From Typhlomys cinereus (Eukaryota; Chordata; Mammalia; Rodentia; Platacanthomyidae): a stretch of DNA of 64,000 nucleotides. Where the stretch lies: positions 124,001-188,000 of the forward strand of contig JALPQD010000396.1 of assembly GCA_023101885.1 (NCBI GenBank). Direction: 5' to 3'. Within the stretch, counting starts at the first letter, position 1, and each line of letters starts with the position of its first letter. Below the pieces are notes generated by a model that did not search any database, was not told where the DNA came from, and saw only the letters and a program-made list of their open reading frames with translations. Both the position numbers and the translations under genes were made by a program. Of this stretch, positions 59,250-64,000 are shown in pieces.

Positions 59250-60570
59250 AGTTGAAAATTATTATTTGGCAAACACTTCCCAAGACAATGGCACCACATA
59301 GTTACTAATAATTATTTACAATCAAGAAGCACTTCTTTCAACATTCAGATTCATCTGAAGGGTCAGAGGAATTTAACTGTTAACAATTGCTACCTGAGCT
59401 AATAAATGCTCTCAAAAATTTTTGCAACACGTGTAATAAAACATTATTTAAGAAGAAATAAATTAAGATTTTTATGGAAGCAAAACTTACCATGAAGAGA
59501 ACAAAAGCATCATCCCTTTTCATTACCAGTAGTATTTTCATGTGTATTTGTTTCCCTGTTTATTGGTTGATACACTCCTATTGCTTTGATCTGAAACCCA
59601 CATACTCAGTAACAGTTTGCAGTTTTCCAGACTTGCTTTAAACTTGTTAGGTAAAGTAGGAACACTGCTTAATTTAGGGCTAATTATTCCCACAACAAAA
59701 GCAGAGCCTTTATGTCTACATTCCAATCTCCATGGAGGAAGTTTCTGGTCTGTCTTGTGGGAGCAGCTAACATTCCCACCCCAGTCTGAGCATTCACATT
59801 ACTGCTAATATTATGGGGGGTTCTTTTGTCTCAGGGATTCCTTCACATGCATACACTGGTAAACTTCCCCAAAAACTCAAGTGAGAGTTCTTCTAGATTT
59901 CAGTAGAATTCTTTCTGGGCATTCTGTCCAGTATCTCAGAGACTCTGTTCAGTAAACCGAGGTAGTCACAAAACTCACTCTGCTTATCACGCAGGTTCCA
60001 TGGCCTTAGGTGCCTCCCGTGTTCTGCTCACTTTAAAATTGCTTCTGCCATCTGGATTTTCTTTTAACTTCCATGAACTTGAAATGGTGACCTTCATGTA
60101 CAATGATTCTTTGAGGTAGTGATGGTCGCACACAATGTTTACTCGCCTATTTTGGTAATCTACTTAGTCCAGCTTCGGGGTGGAGAAGCCTGAGACACCT
60201 GTGAGAGGCAAGGGATTGGGGCTGCTTGGGTGAGATTCCCCCATATTGGAAAGTCATGCTGTGCAAAAGACAAGTGAAACTCAGAGCAGTGGCCAGTTTT
60301 TGGAGACAGGGATTCTCTGAGCCAAGCAGGGGAGTGAAGAACACTTCCTATTCTGTGTCAGTGCCTGTGTGCTATTTTTCTGTAGCAAAATGCATTAATT
60401 CTTATTTATACATTCACATTTCCTTCTAAGACAATGGGAGGGCGTCTGGCTATGACTGGGTGGAATGAAATAGAAATGATTCCATCCACATCTGGAATGT
60501 GCGGCATGACCAAATCCTGCCTCCACCTCCTCTCTGCGGGACCTCCCTCGGGAGAGGCATTTGACCCTTC
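59250..60570. other. Intergenic, nothing recognised
   Basis: No exon or named repeat. CpG density rises towards 60570. Confidence 0.4.
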
Positions 60571-60816
60571 GTGAAGCCCCCCTTCAGCGGAAGGCTAACA
60601 GTAACAGCTCCGTAGGGCTACTGGTGGAATTAAACACCCCGCGGCGTGTGAAAAAGGCAAGCGCCTAAGCTGACCCTTGGGAACATGTCACACACATGGG
60701 CCGTCACCCGTTCTCAGGATGTTGACGGTGAGTTTGCTCGCTTCAGTCCCAAGGGCCTGTGTCTGCACGCGTGGGTGCAAAGGCAAGGGATTCAGGCTGC
60801 GGCTTACCAAGGCCTG

Positions 60817-60952
60817 TGCTGGGAATCGGTCTGGCCGGTTCTGCACTGTGCTGGGAGTCGGTCTGGCCCGTTGGTTCTGCACTGTGCTGGGAGTCGGTCT
60901 GGCCCGTTGGTTCTGCACTGTGCTGGTCGGTCTGGCCCGTTGGTTCTGCACC
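60817..60952. repeat. 36-bp tandem repeat in the CpG island
   Basis: About 3.5 copies of a unit beginning gttctgcactgtgctgggag. Two copies are full length, the third lacks 3 bp, and the left-most is partial. Multiples of 3 keep frames in register, giving repetitive reading frames. Confidence 0.92.
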
Positions 60953-60960
60953 CGCGGCTC

Positions 60961-61113
60961 CTACGCGTTGCAGCCGGCGCGGACTTCGCAGTGTCTGGCA
61001 CTTCTCTTGGCCTGAAGGATGGGGCAGCTTCGCTGTCTGCGCATGTAAATGATGACGGCGATGCAGACCAGCAGCAAATTCAACAACTTCAGAACCAAGT
61101 CGACAGGGTTCAT
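60961..61113 (-). CDS. Candidate 50-residue single-pass membrane microprotein
   Basis: Minus-strand ATG at 61113 in fair context (G at -3, A at +4), stop at 60961. It begins MNPVDLVLKLL. Residues 4-24 form one hydrophobic segment ending IAVIIYM, followed at once by RRQR and a basic, Cys-containing tail (CPILQAKRSARHCE). That is the layout of a small integral membrane protein with a cytosolic C-terminus. It lies in a CpG-rich candidate promoter with no internal repeat in the frame itself. I know no named relative. A 50-codon frame can arise by chance, and it could be part of a non-coding first exon. Confidence 0.25.
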   Translation of the reverse strand: MNPVDLVLKLLNLLLVCIAVIIYMRRQRSCPILQAKRSARHCEVRAGCNA

Positions 61114-61367
61114 TTCTGGCGCGGGTCTTCAGGGCGCTCCCGGGGTTCTTGGCGGGAAGGCGCCCGCCCCCGTCTGCATCTCACAGACCCGCATCACGCC
61201 TCGCAGGACGTCGCACCCGGACGCGATCGGAAGGGTGAGCTCGGGACTCGGCAGCCAGGCCGCCAACGCCGAGGGTCCTGGAACCCAGGACAAAAGGCCG
61301 ACCCACCGCAGCCAATCACGGCCCTCGGGGTGGCTCAGCCTCTGTTCGCCCTGCCAACGGCGGCCAC

Positions 61368-61650
61368 CAGGGTCACGTGTCATTACGTCATGCACGCGTG
61401 GTTTCTCCGCCAACAATGGCCACGAGGGTCACCTGTCACCAGGGTCACATGTCACCATGGTCACGTGTCATTACGTCATCCACGCATCTATTTTCTCCAC
61501 TAACAATGGCCTCCAGGGTCACGTGTCACCAGGGTCACATGTCACCAGGGTCAAGTGTCATTACATCATCCACGCATCTGTTTTCTCCGCCAACAATGGC
61601 CACCAGGGTCACGTGTCACCAGGGTCACGTGTCATTGCTTCGTGCACGCA
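61368..61650. repeat. Compound minisatellite with repeated CACGTG and TTACGTCA sites
   Basis: A higher-order unit of about 90 bp recurs about three times, plus partial copies. Each has up to three 15-16-bp subunits of accagggtcacgtgtc, then attacgtcatccacgcatct and a spacer ending ccaacaatggcc. CACGTG or variants occur many times and TTACGTCA (CRE/ATF-like) once per unit, with a decayed form in the third. Confidence 0.93.
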
Positions 61651-61689
61651 GGATGCAGAGCGCTGTGCGGCCATCCTGTAATGGGCCCT

Positions 61690-62885
61690 GTTCCTCTTTT
61701 TTAAAACATGATGTGGGGGCGAGGGGGTGGGGGAGCAGGGGCTGATTCTTTCAGGAGAACGATCTGGGTAGATTCATTTCTTTCCCTCAAATTTGGAATC
61801 AAAAGCGGGTTAAGCAGCCAGGAAGATGGGCTCATTTAATGATCTGAGTCTGGTCCCTAAAGTTGGGTTTGGTCACCTGCATTCGTCATCCAGAGAGGCA
61901 GGGGGGGGGACCCTGGGACTTGCTGGGCAGCCAGCTGACCCTAATTTACCAGATCCAGGTCTCCAAAACCATATGCTTAAGGCTGACCTCTGACCCCCAC
62001 GACACACACCCAGAGTCAGTCTTGGTCTGCAAAGAACGTGAAATAGCTTACTTCATAACATGGAAGGATGATGATGGAACATAGATATATTATCCTGGAT
62101 GAAATAACTGTCCATTGCTAAACAGGATGAAGGTAGTACTGTTATTGGCACTCGGACAGTCAACCCAATTAAAAACAAAGCTCATAAACAGACTGACAGT
62201 GTACAAGATATGAAGCTAGCCTGCTGATCCCAAGCTGGCATGAATTTATGGACAGCACACACACTGAATGAAATGTTCTCCACTTTGTATTGTCTTCATT
62301 TAGATTTGTTTCTCTATTTCACATTTAAATATTAGAGAAATTGTGTGTGACTATAATTTCTTTCTACAAAGCAACTAAATGGTTGAAACTATGAGATCAT
62401 GAAACTTCCTTTATCCCTGTCAGCTACCTCACTTCTATCAAGTTAGAAAATCATAAGAGATGGTTTTTGAGGATATGTTAATTTTTTATAGACCAGCATT
62501 GATTTTGAAAATTATCGTCATTTGGCTGGAAGTCGGTGGAAAAGAAAGCAGTAAGCCTGCCTAGAGACCACCTTGCACGCCCGATGGAACAACTGTAAGA
62601 TATTTCAGTGGGGTGTAACCCAGCTCACAGACTGTTCTGCATCTCTGCCTTCCAGTCCAACCACATATGTTGCAGACGAAGACACCTGCCATTGGTTTTT
62701 ACTTCCTCTATTTCTTTTCGTGATTCACTTTTTCCAAAATACTTTCCAAAATACTACTGGCTTGTAGTTAATATCTATAAGATAATAGAAGCTATGATGG
62801 GAAGCAAAATATATGGTGTAAAAATTTGGGAGATGACAGAGGTTGTACAGATAGCTCAGGGGTGAAAGATTTTTTTGCCCCCCCA

Positions 62886-62886
<1 letters not shown>
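61690..62886. other. Intergenic, nothing recognised
   Basis: No FAM200B or BST1 coding sequence and no named repeat. Degenerate tRNA-SINE-like text (gttgtacagatagctcaggg) lies just before the microsatellite. Confidence 0.4.

Positions 62887-62931
<45 letters not shown>
62887..62931. repeat. (CA)n microsatellite
   Basis: About 45 bp of CA, preceded by a C7 run; possibly the tail of a degraded SINE. Confidence 0.96.
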
Positions 62932-62932
<1 letters not shown>

Positions 62933-63963
62933 GAAGCACATTTAGGTGGATGAGTACCATATGCAAAAAACATTTAAGATGAAAACATCAGTTTTATGGT
63001 CTATGAGATTTTTCTCTTGTATTTTTCCTAACCAAGATTTACTAGGCTTCTGGCTGAGGTCCTATTTTAAGTACAGCTGCTTTTAAGCTAAAGCCCCATT
63101 TATTACAGTGGCTGTATACACACAAAAGTAACACTACTTAACTTCTCATCTACTGAATCCCTAGTTTGACAGGTAGAAATGTCAACTTTACCACTATTGC
63201 CCCAGACATTATTCATTTGCCATCAGATAAACAGCTCTAGAAGGCAATTTAAAAGAGTCAGGAGGTGGAAAAGAACTAGACATATGCTCTTAAATTAGCT
63301 GTTTGGTGTGGACCAAACCTTTAGCTCTCTGGGCCTCAATTCTCCCATCTATAACCATGGATAGTAAAGAAGATAATATTATAGAGGATTATGATTTATA
63401 AAAAGTTTATATCATGCTAAAATACCTGCAGTCCTTATGCATATATATCTATGATAACATAAGAACAGATCCAAACATATTAGTGAAGGCTTTCACCTCC
63501 TGTTGTGATACAGCAGGATTCTTACAGGTGATCACATGAGAGTTTCTCAGTCCCTGGTTCAGATAGACAGGATCTCTATGTGGCAACTGGTAGAGGTGAA
63601 TCAACAAAAGGAGAGGGACATTAGGAAAGGAAGAGATTAGGAAAAGGGATAAGTGTGCATAATGGTGAGCAAATATGACCAGAGAACGACATAAGTACGT
63701 ATTAAAAGGTCAAGCAAAACCTTTGCTTTGTCTAACTAATGTTTGCTAATAAAAGGAAGAAAGCATGTGGGAGGAATTAAAAAAAAGCATCTTATGCTAT
63801 ATACTGACTTGGTCAGACATCCCCAAACGATGATATAAGAAGTATTTGTGCTCCCAACTGCTGAAAAGTAGGCCAAACCTGAATCTAGTTAAGTGTCAAG
63901 ATTTTCCTGTCACTAATAGAATATTCAGATAATGGGACAGGGTTAATGATTCCATGAGGATCA
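62932..63963. other. Intergenic, nothing recognised
   Basis: AT-rich with no gene or named repeat. Confidence 0.4.
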
Positions 63964-64000
63964 GGGGCTGGGAGTGACTCAGTGGGTAAGGGCACTTTCC
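63964..64000 (+). mobile_element. tRNA-derived SINE, cut by the window edge
   Basis: ggggctgggagtgactcagt is the start of the same SINE superfamily in sense orientation; only 37 bp are inside the window. Confidence 0.75.

Larger units (their letters stand above)
60570..61420. promoter_or_regulatory. Second CpG-rich island, candidate promoter
   Basis: CpG-dense sequence set in AT-rich surroundings. It has a CCAAT box (gcagccaatcacg, about 61309), plausible plus-strand donors at 60728 (GACG|GTGAGT) and about 61233 (GAAGG|GTGAGC), and a minus-strand donor-like GTCT|GTGAGA near 61182. From memory of human synteny, FAM200B and an upstream FBXL5 start lie at about this distance from the main FBXL5 exon 1; that assignment is inference. 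Confidence 0.55.

Noticed and set aside
60685..61745. 272- and 210-codon plus-strand frames in the second CpG island
   Set aside because: They run through the 36-bp and 90-bp tandem repeats and show no domain; a coding role is unsupported.
29243..64000. BST1, CD38 or FAM200B coding exons expected from synteny
   Set aside because: I looked for their characteristic protein text and found none; they probably lie to the right of the window.
1..64000. CRISPR arrays, operons, prophage or other prokaryotic systems
   Set aside because: The tandem arrays lack conserved repeat/unique spacer structure, and the spliced FBXL5 gene and SINEs show the DNA is mammalian.

Overview
The window is mammalian nuclear DNA. 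It has spliced exons with GT/AG borders, two CpG islands and dense SINE, LINE and LTR debris. The commonest SINE is tRNA-derived, has A and B boxes and a (CA)n/A-rich tail, and is accompanied by B1-like, ID-like and B4-like elements. That mixture indicates a rodent. The SINE resembles the B2-superfamily 'DIP' type known from jerboas and relatives, but this placement is inference from memory.

Positions 1-29000 hold one gene on the minus strand, FBXL5, the iron-sensing F-box subunit of an SCF ubiquitin ligase. Ten coding exons read from the ATG at 28919 down to 2493. They give 665 intact codons plus one base, with consistent splice phases. All hemerythrin iron ligands are present. The last coding exon (about 25 residues, with three of the four expected Fe-S cysteines) is not in the window and must lie left of position 1. 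The introns carry SINEs, old L1 fragments, a CACGTG-rich minisatellite (15.76-16.09 kb), and an unidentified plus-strand open frame at 17.2 kb.

Positions 28000-29900 are the FBXL5 CpG-island promoter. It has a perfect NRF1 palindrome, a 74-bp tandem duplication carrying an E-box variant, a 32-bp GC minisatellite in intron 1, and a YY1-like motif that may mark divergent transcription.

Positions 30000-60500 show no recognisable protein gene. They contain SINEs of at least two ages, MaLR-like solo LTRs, an LTR followed by a primer-binding-site-like sequence, two L1 3'-end insertions with perfect target duplications, older L1 fragments, a G-rich tandem repeat, and a degenerate tandem array of about 1.9 kb built on a 31-bp AT-rich unit (55.7-57.6 kb).

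Positions 60570-61690 form a second CpG-rich island with a CCAAT box, plausible donors on both strands, a 36-bp tandem repeat, a compound minisatellite with repeated CACGTG and TTACGTCA sites, and a 50-codon minus-strand ORF predicted to be a single-pass membrane microprotein. From synteny this could be the FAM200B/upstream FBXL5 promoter, but no FAM200B or BST1 coding sequence is visible.
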